Source of the DNA: Saccharopolyspora indica
GTDB taxonomy: Bacteria > Actinomycetota > Actinomycetes > Mycobacteriales > Pseudonocardiaceae
Reading direction: 5' to 3'
Assembly (NCBI RefSeq): GCF_027853965.1
Contig: NZ_JAQGLB010000005.1
Span: forward strand, 372,001-436,000
DNA length: 64,000 nucleotides
Positions within the stretch are counted from its first letter, which is position 1; the number at the start of each line of letters is the position of its first letter. Positions 1 to 8,271 of the stretch are shown here, piece after piece. Position numbers and translations under genes: made by a program. The notes under the pieces are model-generated. The model saw only the letters and a program-made list of their open reading frames with translations. It did no database searches and was not told where the DNA came from.

Positions 1-3000
1 ATGCGCTCGGACTCCAGCAGGTCGACGATCTTGGCCCGGTCCTCGATGTCCGGGCAGGCGCCGTAGCCGAAGGAGTACCGCGCGCCGCGATAACCGAGCT
101 TGAAGAACTCCCGCACGTCCTCGGGGTCCTCCTGGGCCACCGTGCCGCCGCTGGACCAGGCCAGCTCGCGGCGGACCCGGCGGTGCCAGTACTCGGCCAG
201 CGCCTCGGTGAGCTGCACGCTCAGGCCGTGCACCTCCAGGTAGTCCCGGTAGGCGTTCTTGGCGAACAGCTCGTTGGCGTAGTCGGCGATCGGCTGGCCC
301 ATGGTGACCAGCTGCATCGGCAGCACGTCCACCTGGCCGGTCTGCTCGGCCTGCTCCCGGGTGCGGAAGAAGTCGGACAGGCACAGCCTGCGGTCGCGCT
401 TCTGCCGCGGGAAGAAGAACCGGCAGCGCTCCGGGGCGTCGGGCTCCTCCTTGTCCAGCACGACGAGGTGGTTGCCCTCGGTCACGCACGGGAAGTAGCC
501 GTAGACCACCGCCGCGTGCTGCAGGATGCCCGCGGTGGACAGCTCGTCGATCCAGTGCCGCAGCCGCGGCCTGCCCTCGGTCTCCACCAGCTCCTCGTAG
601 GAGGGGCCTTCGCCCTTCTTGGCGCCGCGCAGGCCCCACTGGCCGAAGAACGTGGCCCGCTCGTCCAGCAGCGCCAGGTAGTCGGCGACCGCGACGCCCT
701 TGACCACCTTCGAGCCCCAGAACGGCGGGGTCGGCACCGGCGAGTCGGTGGCCACGTCGGACCGCGTGGTGTCGTCGTAGCCGGGTTCCTCGCCCTGCTC
801 GGCCTTGCGCTTCTCGGCGATGCGCAGCGAGCGCTCGCGGCGGGCCTTGCGCTCGGCCTTCTTGGCCTCCTCGGCGGCGTCCTCCTCGGGGCTGTCGCCG
901 CGCTTGATGGCCATCAGCCGGTCCATCAGGTGCAGGCCCTCGAAGGCGTCCTTGGCGTAGCGCACGTCGCCCTGGTAGACCTCGTCCAGGTCGTGCTCGA
1001 CGAAGGACCTGGTCAGGGCCGCACCGCCGAGCATCACCGGGTACTTGCCGGCGAGGCCCCTGGAGTTCATCTCCTCCAGGTTCTCCTTCATGATCACCGT
1101 GGACTTCACCAGCAGCCCGGACATGCCGATGGCGTCGACCTGGTGCTCCTCGGCGGCTTCGAGGATGGCGCCGATCGGCTGCTTGATGCCGATGTTGACC
1201 ACGTCGTAGCCGTTGTTGGAGACGATGATGTCGACCAGGTTCTTGCCGATGTCGTGCACATCGCCCTTGACCGTGGCCAGCAGCAGCCTGCCCTTGCCGC
1301 CGGAGTCGTCCTTCTCCATGTGCGGTTCCAGGTGCGCCACCGCGGCCTTCATCACCTCGGCGGACTGCAGCACGAACGGCAGCTGCATCTGCCCGGAGCC
1401 GAACAGGTCGCCGACGACCTTCATGCCCGCCAGCAGGTTCTCGTTGATGATCTGCAGCGGCGCCTTCTCGGCCATCGCCGCCTGCAGGTCGTCCTCCAGG
1501 CCGTTGCGCTCGCCGTCGACGATCCGCCGCTCCAGCCGCTCGAACAGCGGCAGCTTCGCGAGCTCCTCGGCGCGCGAGGCGCTGCTGGACTTCGCGGTCT
1601 GGCCCTCGAAGAGCTCCATGAGCTTCTGCAGCGGGTCGTAGCCCTCGCGGCGCCGGTCGTAGACCAGGTCCAGCGCGACGTCGCGCGCCTCCTCGTCGAT
1701 CTTGCTCATCGGCAGGATCTTGGAGGCGTTGAGGATCGCGGTGTCCAGCCCGGCTTCCCGGCACTCGTTGAGGAACACCGAGTTGAGCACCTGCCGCGCC
1801 GCCGGGTTGAGCCCGAAGGACACGTTGGACAGGCCCAGCGTGGTCTGCACCCGCGGGTGGCGGGCCTTGAGCTCCCGGATCGCGTTGATGGTCTCGATGG
1901 CGTCCTTGCGGACCTCCTCCTGACCGGTGGTGATCGGGAAGACCAGGCAGTCGATGATGATCGCGGACTCGTCCAGACCCCAGTTGGTGGTCATGTCCTC
2001 GATCAGCCGCTCGGCGACCCGCAGCTTCCACTCCGCGGTGCGGGCCTGCCCCTCCTCGTCGATGCAGGTCACCACGACGGTGGCGCCGTGCTCGACGGCC
2101 ATCCGCATGACCCGCTCGTACCGGGAGCCCGGCTCGTGGCCGTCCTCCCAGTTGACCGAGTTGATCGCGCAGCGGCCACCGAGGTGCTCCAGCCCGGCCT
2201 CGATGACCTCCGGCTCGGTGGAGTCGACCATGATCGGCAGCGTCGAGGCGGTGGCCAGCCGCGAGGCCAGCTCCCGCATGTCGGCGGTGCCGTCCCGGCC
2301 CACGTAGTCCACGCACAGGTCGAGCATGTGCGCGCCTTCGCGGGTCTGGGCCTTGGCGATCTCCACGCAGTCGTCGTAGCGGCCCTCCAGCATGGCCTCG
2401 CGGAAGGCCTTGGAGCCGTTGGTGTTGGTCCGCTCGCCGACGTTGAGGATCGAGGCGTCCTGCTCGAAGGGCACCGACTGGTACACCGAGGAGACCGACG
2501 GGACGTGCTCCGGGGTGCGCGGCGCGGGGGTGATCTCGCGGACCGCTTCGGCCACCGCGCGCACGTGCTCGGTGGTGGTGCCGCAGCAGCCGCCGACCAG
2601 CCGTGCGCCGTAGTCGTTGACGAACCCGACCAGCGCCTCGGCCAGCTCGTCGGGCTGCAGCGGGTAGACCGCGCCGTTGGGGCCCAGCTCGGGCAGGCCG
2701 GCGTTGGGCATCACCGACAGCGGGATCCGGGAGTTCTGCGCCAGCACCCGCAGGTGCTCGCTCATCTCCGCCGGACCGGTCGCGCAGTTCATCCCGATCA
2801 GGTCGATGCCCAGCGGTTCCAGCGCGGTCAGCGCCGCGCCGATCTCCGAGCCGACCAGCATGGTGCCGGTGGTCTCCACGGTGACCTGCGCGATGATCGG
2901 CACGTGCCGCCCGGTCTGGGCCATCGCCCGCTTGGCGGCGACGATCGAGGCCTTGGTCTGCAGCAGGTCCTGCGAGGTCTCGACCAGCACCGCGTCGATG

Positions 3001-3470
3001 CCGCCGTCGAGCATGCCCAGGACCTGCTCCAGGTAGGCGTCGCGCAGCTGCGCGTAGGGCGCGTGCCCCAGCGTCGGCAGCTTGGTGCCCGGGCCGACCG
3101 AGCCCAGCACGAACCGCGGCCGGTCCGCGGTGGCGTACTCGTCGGCCGCCTCGCGGGCCAGCACCGTGCCCTTCTCGGCCAGCTCCCGGATGCGCTCCGG
3201 GATGTCGTACTCGGCGAGGTTGGCCCAGTTCGCGCCGAAGGTGTTGGTCTCGATCGCGTCCGAGCCCGCCTCCAGGTAGCCCCGGTAGATCGAGGACACC
3301 ACGTCGGGCCGGGTCACGTTGAGGATCTCGTTGCAGCCCTCCAGGTTGGCGAAGTCGTCCAACGTCAGGTCGAAGCCCTGCAACGCGGTGCCCATGCCGC
3401 CGTCGGCGACGAGGACGCGCTCGCCGAGGGCGGTCAGGAACCCGCTCGGATCGTTCTGCCGGTCTGCCAT
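1..3470 (-). CDS. metH: Cobalamin-dependent methionine synthase (3' end beyond window)
   Basis: Transfers a methyl group from 5-methyltetrahydrofolate via cobalamin to homocysteine, giving methionine in the cytoplasm. Domains in order: homocysteine-binding barrel with zinc cysteines at about C229 (MNCATGP) and C295/C296 (GGCCGTT); pterin-binding barrel around 330-620; helical cap and B12 domain with the DVHDIG signature (lower-axial His about 739); SAM-reactivation domain running off the edge. About 1156 codons are visible, close to the full length usual for the family (~1200), so only the last few tens of residues are missing. The ATG start has a GGGGAG ribosome site and lies 21 bases after the adenosine kinase stop, so the two are probably cotranscribed. 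Identity is certain; its role in betaine synthesis is inferred from the neighbours. Confidence 0.97.
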   Translation of the reverse strand, partial: MADRQNDPSGFLTALGERVLVADGGMGTALQGFDLTLDDFANLEGCNEILNVTRPDVVSSIYRGYLEAGSDAIETNTFGANWANLAEYDIPERIRELAEKGTVLAREAADEYATADRPRFVLGSVGPGTKLPTLGHAPYAQLRDAYLEQVLGMLDGGIDAVLVETSQDLLQTKASIVAAKRAMAQTGRHVPIIAQVTVETTGTMLVGSEIGAALTALEPLGIDLIGMNCATGPAEMSEHLRVLAQNSRIPLSVMPNAGLPELGPNGAVYPLQPDELAEALVGFVNDYGARLVGGCCGTTTEHVRAVAEAVREITPAPRTPEHVPSVSSVYQSVPFEQDASILNVGERTNTNGSKAFREAMLEGRYDDCVEIAKAQTREGAHMLDLCVDYVGRDGTADMRELASRLATASTLPIMVDSTEPEVIEAGLEHLGGRCAINSVNWEDGHEPGSRYERVMRMAVEHGATVVVTCIDEEGQARTAEWKLRVAERLIEDMTTNWGLDESAIIIDCLVFPITTGQEEVRKDAIETINAIRELKARHPRVQTTLGLSNVSFGLNPAARQVLNSVFLNECREAGLDTAILNASKILPMSKIDEEARDVALDLVYDRRREGYDPLQKLMELFEGQTAKSSSASRAEELAKLPLFERLERRIVDGERNGLEDDLQAAMAEKAPLQIINENLLAGMKVVGDLFGSGQMQLPFVLQSAEVMKAAVAHLEPHMEKDDSGGKGRLLLATVKGDVHDIGKNLVDIIVSNNGYDVVNIGIKQPIGAILEAAEEHQVDAIGMSGLLVKSTVIMKENLEEMNSRGLAGKYPVMLGGAALTRSFVEHDLDEVYQGDVRYAKDAFEGLHLMDRLMAIKRGDSPEEDAAEEAKKAERKARRERSLRIAEKRKAEQGEEPGYDDTTRSDVATDSPVPTPPFWGSKVVKGVAVADYLALLDERATFFGQWGLRGAKKGEGPSYEELVETEGRPRLRHWIDELSTAGILQHAAVVYGYFPCVTEGNHLVVLDKEEPDAPERCRFFFPRQKRDRRLCLSDFFRTREQAEQTGQVDVLPMQLVTMGQPIADYANELFAKNAYRDYLEVHGLSVQLTEALAEYWHRRVRRELAWSSGGTVAQEDPEDVREFFKLGYRGARYSFGYGACPDIEDRAKIVDLLESER

Positions 3471-3491
3471 GCCGTGCCTACTCCCCGTTGC

Positions 3492-4466
3492 TCAGCGGAG
3501 CTTCGCCCCGACCTCGCCCGCCGCCACGTCACCGTAGGCCTCGGCGATCCGGGCGAGGAACGAGTCGCGCTCGACCTGGTACTCCTGCGGGCCGTCGGCT
3601 TCCAGCGAAACGGTCGCCAACGTGCAACCTAGCTGCAACGAACGCTCAACTCCCAGATCGTGGGACAGACCGGCCAGGAACCCGGCCCGCAGCGCGTCGC
3701 CGACGCCGGTCGGGTCGCCCTTCTGCTTCTCCTTGGGCGGGACGACCTCGGCGGTGGGCTGCGAGTTGGACTCCACCTGGACGCCCTTCGGGCCCAGCGT
3801 CGTCACCCAGCTGCCGACCCGGGCGAGCACCTCGTCGTGGCTCCAGCCGGTGCTCTGCAGCAGCAGGCCGTGCTCGTACTCGTTGGTGAACAGGTACTCG
3901 GCGCCCTCGACCAGCTTGCGGATCCCGTCGCCGTCCATCCGGGCCAGCTGCTGGCCGGGGTCGGCGATGAACCGGTAGCCGCGGTCCCGGCACTCCTGGG
4001 TGTGCCGCAGCATCGCGTCCGGGTCGTTGGCGGAGACGACCACCACGTCCAGCCCGCCGACCCGGTCGGCGACCGGCTTGAGCTCGATGTCGCGGGCCTC
4101 GGACATCGCACCGGCGTAGAAGGAGGCGATCTGGTTGAAGTCGGTGTCGGTGGTGCACAGGAACCGGGCGGTGTGCTTGGTCTCCGAGACGTGCACCGAT
4201 GCGGTGTCCACGCCGTGGCGCTCCAGCCACGAGCGGTAGTCGTCGAAGTCGCGGCCGACGGCGCCGACCAGGATCGAGCCGACGCCCAGCTGCCCGAGGC
4301 CGAAGGTGATGTTCGGCGCCACCCCGCCGCGGCGCAACACCAGCTCGTCGACCAGGAACGACAGCGACACCTGCTCCAGGCGGTCGGCGACGAGCTGCTC
4401 GGTGAACCTACCGGGGTAGGTCATCAGGTGGTCGGTGGCGATGGATCCGGTCACCGCAATCCGCAC
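3492..4466 (-). CDS. adoK: Adenosine kinase (PfkB/ribokinase family)
   Basis: Phosphorylates adenosine to AMP. The 324-residue protein has the PfkB fold: an N-terminal substrate region with GGVAPNITFGL and the C-terminal anion-hole motif DPTGVGDALRAG with catalytic Asp about 257. The length equals that I recall for the mycobacterial adenosine kinase of this family, which is why adenosine rather than ribose or fructose is chosen; the specificity is inference. I place the start at GTG 4466 because AAGGAG lies 8 bases upstream and the protein then begins RIAVTGSIATD; 15 further upstream codons are open but lack support. Lying between metK and metH, it would remove the adenosine released when S-adenosylhomocysteine is split, pulling the methyl cycle forward. 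Confidence 0.88.
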   Translation of the reverse strand: MRIAVTGSIATDHLMTYPGRFTEQLVADRLEQVSLSFLVDELVLRRGGVAPNITFGLGQLGVGSILVGAVGRDFDDYRSWLERHGVDTASVHVSETKHTARFLCTTDTDFNQIASFYAGAMSEARDIELKPVADRVGGLDVVVVSANDPDAMLRHTQECRDRGYRFIADPGQQLARMDGDGIRKLVEGAEYLFTNEYEHGLLLQSTGWSHDEVLARVGSWVTTLGPKGVQVESNSQPTAEVVPPKEKQKGDPTGVGDALRAGFLAGLSHDLGVERSLQLGCTLATVSLEADGPQEYQVERDSFLARIAEAYGDVAAGEVGAKLR

Positions 4467-4527
4467 TGCACTACTCCTTAACCGGGGGGCGGGTCGCCCC
4501 GAAGCTCCCATGGACGACCGGCGCGCC

Positions 4528-4563
4528 GGACTGCGGGGCGCAGTTGCCCGCGCCCCGCAGTCC
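4528..4563 (-). terminator. Perfect stem-loop between metK and adenosine kinase
   Basis: A 14-base-pair perfect stem (left arm 4528-4541, right arm 4550-4563) with an 8-base loop lies 19 bases past the metK stop. There is no T-tract on the minus strand. It could end or attenuate transcription, setting metK output above that of adoK-metH, or act as an RNA-processing site. Confidence 0.55.
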
Positions 4564-4581
4564 GCGCTCCGGCGATCGTTC

Positions 4582-5784
4582 TCAGATGCCGGCGGCGCTC
4601 TTCAGCGCCTCGGCGCGGTCGGTGCGCTCCCACGGCAGGTCGACGTCGCTGCGCCCGAAATGACCGTACGCCGCGGTCGGCGCGTAAATCGGGCGCAGGA
4701 GGTCCAGGTCACGCACGATGGCGGCCGGGCGCAGGTCGAAGACCTCGTTGATCGCGGCCTGGATCTTGACCGGGTCGACGTTCTCGGTGCCGAAGGTCTC
4801 CACGAACAGGCCCACCGGGGCGGCCTTGCCGATCGCGTAGGCCACCTGCACCTCGATCCGGCTGGCCAGCCCGGCCGCGATGGCGTTCTTCGCCACCCAG
4901 CGCATCGCGTAGGCCGCCGAGCGGTCCACCTTCGACGGGTCCTTGCCGGAGAACGCGCCGCCGCCGTGGCGGGCCATGCCGCCGTAGGTGTCGACGATGA
5001 TCTTCCGGCCGGTCAGGCCCGCGTCGCCCATCGGACCGCCGACCACGAACCGGCCGGTCGGGTTGACCAGCAGCCGCGTGTCGCCGGAGTCCAGCCCGAC
5101 CCGCTCGATCTCCGGGTCGATGACCTTCTCCTTGATGTCCCCGGCCAGCATGCCCTCGATGTCGATGTCGGCGGCGTGCTGCGTCGAGAGCACCACGGTG
5201 TCCAGCCGAACCGCCTGGTCACCGGCGTACTCGATGGTCACCTGGGTCTTGCCGTCCGGGCGCAGGTACGGCAGCACGCCGTCCTTGCGGACCTTGGTCA
5301 GCCGCCGCGACAGGCGGTGCGCCAGCGCGATCGGCAGCGGCATCAGCTCGTCGGTGTCGGTGCAGGCGTAGCCGAACATCAGGCCCTGGTCGCCGGCGCC
5401 CTGCTTATCGATCTCGTCGTCGGCGCCTTCGACGCGCGCTTCGTGCGCGGTGTCCACGCCCTGCGCGATGTCCGGCGACTGCGAGCCGATCGCGACGTTG
5501 ACGCCGCAGGACGCGCCGTCGAAGCCCTTCGCGGAGGAGTCGTAGCCGATCTCCAGGATCTTCTCCCGGACGATGGTCGGGATGTCGGCGTAGGCAGCGG
5601 TGGTCACCTCACCGGCGACGTGCACCTGACCGGTGGTCACCAGGGTCTCGACCGCGACGCGCGACCTGGGGTCCTGGGCCAACAACGCGTCCAACACGGC
5701 GTCGCTGATCGCATCGCAGATCTTGTCCGGGTGTCCCTCGGTCACCGACTCACTGGTGAACAACCTGCGGTTGATCTCACTCAC
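4582..5784 (-). CDS. metK: S-adenosylmethionine synthetase
   Basis: Makes SAM from methionine and ATP. The 400-residue length is typical. Family motifs are intact: [16 protein letters not shown] near the N-terminus, [12 protein letters not shown] at about 130, and [19 protein letters not shown] in the central domain. The GTG start at 5784 is set by GAGGAG six bases upstream, and the next residues [16 protein letters not shown] match family N-termini. The gene follows the betaine methyltransferase by 75 bases. No SAM riboswitch is visible in that gap, which suggests expression is driven from the methyltransferase promoter instead of by SAM feedback. It may be the only metK or an extra copy dedicated to betaine; the window cannot tell. 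Confidence 0.97.
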   Translation of the reverse strand: MSEINRRLFTSESVTEGHPDKICDAISDAVLDALLAQDPRSRVAVETLVTTGQVHVAGEVTTAAYADIPTIVREKILEIGYDSSAKGFDGASCGVNVAIGSQSPDIAQGVDTAHEARVEGADDEIDKQGAGDQGLMFGYACTDTDELMPLPIALAHRLSRRLTKVRKDGVLPYLRPDGKTQVTIEYAGDQAVRLDTVVLSTQHAADIDIEGMLAGDIKEKVIDPEIERVGLDSGDTRLLVNPTGRFVVGGPMGDAGLTGRKIIVDTYGGMARHGGGAFSGKDPSKVDRSAAYAMRWVAKNAIAAGLASRIEVQVAYAIGKAAPVGLFVETFGTENVDPVKIQAAINEVFDLRPAAIVRDLDLLRPIYAPTAAYGHFGRSDVDLPWERTDRAEALKSAAGI

Positions 5785-5859
5785 GACTGCTCCTCACCTC
5801 ACACTGCTGCGGCATTGATCCTTGCGTACGGTGGTGACCATTTACGGCACCGGGGGGTC

Positions 5860-7563
5860 TCAGGCCCGGGCGTGGATGATGCCCCATGCCAGGTTGCCCG
5901 CCTTACCACCCGAGACCCAGTTCTTCAGACCGGTCTTCATCTTGGCCCGGTACTCGTCGCTGATCTTCTCCGAGAGTTCTGACTCCCTGCTCTCGAGAAC
6001 CTCCAGCACTCGTCCGTAGTGGATCGGCAGGAACTCGGTCAGGTCGTCGAACTCGAAGCTCTGCAGCCCCAGCCGGGCCAGCTCGCGGCGGTAGAAGGAG
6101 GGCGAGCCCATGGTCTCCAGGCTGAGCCGGTCCAGGATCGGTCCGAGGTCCTGCACCTTGGCGCCGTCGGCGGCCATCGGGTCGGTGAACAGGAAGGAAC
6201 CGCCGCGCTTGAGCACGCGGGTCACCTCTTCCAGCACCCGCTCCCGGTCGCCGCTGTGCAGGATCGCGTCCTGCGACCAGACGATGTCGAAGGCGTTGTC
6301 CTGGAACGGGATGTCCTCGAAGGAACCGTCCTTGACCTCGATCAGCTCGTCGAGGCCCGCGGCCCGGTTGAACTCCGCGTTGCGGGCGTTCTCCACCTCG
6401 CTGAGGTTCAGGCAGGACACCTTGCAGCCGTAGGTGGCCGCCAGGTGCCGGGCCGCACCGCCGTAGCCGGAGCCGATGTCGAGGATCCGGGTGTCCGGGG
6501 TGATCTCGACCTTGGCCGCCATCCGCTCCACGGTCCGGCGGGACGCGGCGTCGATGTCCTCGTCCGGCGTCTCGTAGATGCCGACGTGGATGTCGTTGCC
6601 GCCCCACACGTGGTAGTAGAAGTTGTCCGCGTCCGCCGAGTTGTAGTAGTCGCGGGCGGTGTGCACCGCGGTGGAGTAGACGTCGGAGAGCTCCTCGTCC
6701 GGCCGGTACTTCTTCTCCGCGACGTGGATGAAGAAGTCCGGTTCGGCGTCGTGGTAGGTCTCCTGGAAGTCGCCGTAGGTGTCGATCCGCTGGAACCCGA
6801 CCTCGCGCATGAGCCTGCGGACGTAGTTCTTCCGCAGCGGGTACATGTTCAGGAAGAATTCAGATTTGTCCGGGAACGTGTACTTGAAGCGGGCCAGTCC
6901 CTCGTCGATGTAATCCGGCTCAGCGGAAACGTCCTCACCCGCGTAGTAGTAGGTGTGCTTCGAGGAAAATCCGCTGTCCAGAATCGAGTCGTAATTTCGC
7001 TGGTCGATGATCAGCACGCCGTCGTGCTTGAGCATCGCGTAGAACTCGGCGAGCGCTTTGCGCCGGTCCCGTTCGGAGAACAGGTGGGTGAACGAATTTC
7101 CCAGACAGACGATCGCGTCGTATTCGCCGTGGACGTCACGATTCAGCCAGCGCCAATCCGCGTGCACGACGCGCAGGATGTGCCCGCCGTAGGTCAGCCC
7201 GTTGCTGAAGGCCTTGGCCAGCATCTGCGGGCTGCCGTCGGCGCTGACCGCGTCGAAGCCCTCCTCCAGCAACCGCACCGAGTGGAAACCGGTGCCGGTG
7301 GCCACGTCGAGCACCGAGCGCACACCACGGGCCTTGAGCTGGTCGATGAAGAACGAGCCCTCGCTCTCGTAGCGCTTCTTCCAGTCGATGAGCTCGTCCC
7401 ACTTCTCCACGAAGCTGCCGACGTACTCGTGGGTGTAGTGGTCCGACTCCCGCACATCCAACGGATTCTCGCCGAACACCTGCTCCTCGCGCGCCACCAG
7501 GTCGGCGGTATCCGGAGTTCCGGAGCCTGCGCTGGAGTCCAGGTCGTCCACGCTCTTGGCCAT
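5860..7563 (-). CDS. Glycine/sarcosine/dimethylglycine N-methyltransferase fusion (betaine synthesis)
   Basis: A single 567-residue protein with two class I SAM methyltransferase domains. Residues ~20-285 resemble glycine sarcosine N-methyltransferase (SAM loop VLDVATGTGF at 84, then SADGSPQM and ADWRW). Residues ~290-567 resemble sarcosine dimethylglycine N-methyltransferase (SAM loop ILDIGSGYGG at about 359, then SQDAILHSGDR). Together they methylate glycine three times to glycine betaine, a compatible solute, using three SAM. In some halophiles these are two genes; I recall the fused form from halophilic actinomycetes. The start is an ATG, with no strong ribosome site but good conservation of the following residues. 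It is the first gene of a minus-strand run into metK, adoK and metH and has a long, structured, AT-richer upstream region, compatible with osmotic control. Confidence 0.93.
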   Translation of the reverse strand: MAKSVDDLDSSAGSGTPDTADLVAREEQVFGENPLDVRESDHYTHEYVGSFVEKWDELIDWKKRYESEGSFFIDQLKARGVRSVLDVATGTGFHSVRLLEEGFDAVSADGSPQMLAKAFSNGLTYGGHILRVVHADWRWLNRDVHGEYDAIVCLGNSFTHLFSERDRRKALAEFYAMLKHDGVLIIDQRNYDSILDSGFSSKHTYYYAGEDVSAEPDYIDEGLARFKYTFPDKSEFFLNMYPLRKNYVRRLMREVGFQRIDTYGDFQETYHDAEPDFFIHVAEKKYRPDEELSDVYSTAVHTARDYYNSADADNFYYHVWGGNDIHVGIYETPDEDIDAASRRTVERMAAKVEITPDTRILDIGSGYGGAARHLAATYGCKVSCLNLSEVENARNAEFNRAAGLDELIEVKDGSFEDIPFQDNAFDIVWSQDAILHSGDRERVLEEVTRVLKRGGSFLFTDPMAADGAKVQDLGPILDRLSLETMGSPSFYRRELARLGLQSFEFDDLTEFLPIHYGRVLEVLESRESELSEKISDEYRAKMKTGLKNWVSGGKAGNLAWGIIHARA

Positions 7564-7686
7564 GCTTCACTCCCACCACTCACGTTGGTCATGCACCACC
7601 GGACACAACTCGAGCACGCGAAAAATCCGCACCCGAGCTCGTCCGTGGCCGTGCCGGGTCGCCACTGCGAAAAAGGCAACACCTCA

Positions 7687-7792
7687 GACCGGCGCGGGCA
7701 GCCGAGAAACGCTCAAGGCCGCAATCACGAGCGCCGGTCGCACTCGATCGGCATCTTTGCCGATCAGCGCTGACGCGGAATTCCTGCGTCGG
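7687..7792 (-). promoter_or_regulatory. Candidate structured 5' leader of the betaine operon
   Basis: Three inverted repeats follow one another 125-230 bases before the methyltransferase start. 7687-7695 pairs perfectly with 7731-7739 and encloses a smaller imperfect hairpin. 7746-7765 is GATCGGC-N6-GCCGATC. GACGC/GCGTC arms lie at about 7772-7790. I could not match the layout to glycine, SAM, SAH or ydaO (c-di-AMP) riboswitch consensus, so the assignment as a regulatory leader is inference. Confidence 0.3.
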
Positions 7793-8236
7793 TTAACTAA
7801 CCTAGGCGAAGGAGATCTCAAAGCAAGCGTACGAACGTGTGACGCTAATCACCGGAATGCGATGATAGCGTGATTCGAAAAGTCACCCTGGGTGAATGAA
7901 TGCGCTGCCACCAGCGCCGATTCAGACCATTTGCGCGGAGGGTAACGATTGGGCACGTGCAGATCGTCACGAAGTTGTGTACAATCCGCGCCAATCCGCT
8001 TACCACGACAACTGAATACTCCGCAACCCGCGTGTCGATAAGAATTCGAAAATGAGGCGACACGGCGGTTGACCGCTTCCCTTTTCAGCGATTCCATCGC
8101 GGCGCGGACCCAGGATGTTACGATGGCCGTCCGCGCGGCGCGACCGCTTTCCACCAACCGGGCGCCCGCCCGGCGCACCACCCCCAGTCCGCTCCCCCGC
8201 CCGGCCCACCGGAATCCACCGGAAGACCGTGTTGAA

Positions 8237-8267
8237 GAGTGGCACGCACCGGGGGTGCGCGCCACTC
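8237..8267 (-). terminator. Terminator hairpin after the acyl-CoA synthetase
   Basis: GAGTGGCACGCACC and GGTGCGCGCCACTC form a 14-pair stem with one mismatch around a 3-base loop, five bases beyond the stop at 8272. Confidence 0.65.
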
Positions 8268-8271
8268 GACC

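Larger units (their letters stand above)
7564..8271. other. 708-base intergenic region upstream of the betaine methyltransferase
   Basis: No convincing gene lies here. 7687-7792 holds consecutive inverted repeats (listed separately). 7780-8060 is AT-richer than the surroundings and probably contains the promoter. It includes GTTAACTAAC at about 7792 and the 13-base palindrome TCACCCTGGGTGA at about 7882. 8060-8230 is GC-rich with nothing recognisable. The far end carries the terminator of the next gene. Confidence 0.6.

Noticed and set aside
183-3632. Very long open frame on the plus strand opposite metH, and similar long frames opposite most genes
   Set aside because: High GC at third codon positions removes stops on the opposite strand. 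These frames have low-complexity, His/Arg/Gly/Ala-rich translations and no family motifs, whereas the minus-strand frame is an intact MetH.
5785-5859. Possible SAM riboswitch before metK
   Set aside because: The gap to the methyltransferase is only 75 bases and lacks the conserved SAM-I, SAM-II or SAM-IV cores.
7687-7792. Glycine, SAH or c-di-AMP riboswitch in the betaine leader
   Set aside because: Stems are present, but none of the conserved single-stranded cores that I know could be placed. I kept it only as an unclassified leader.
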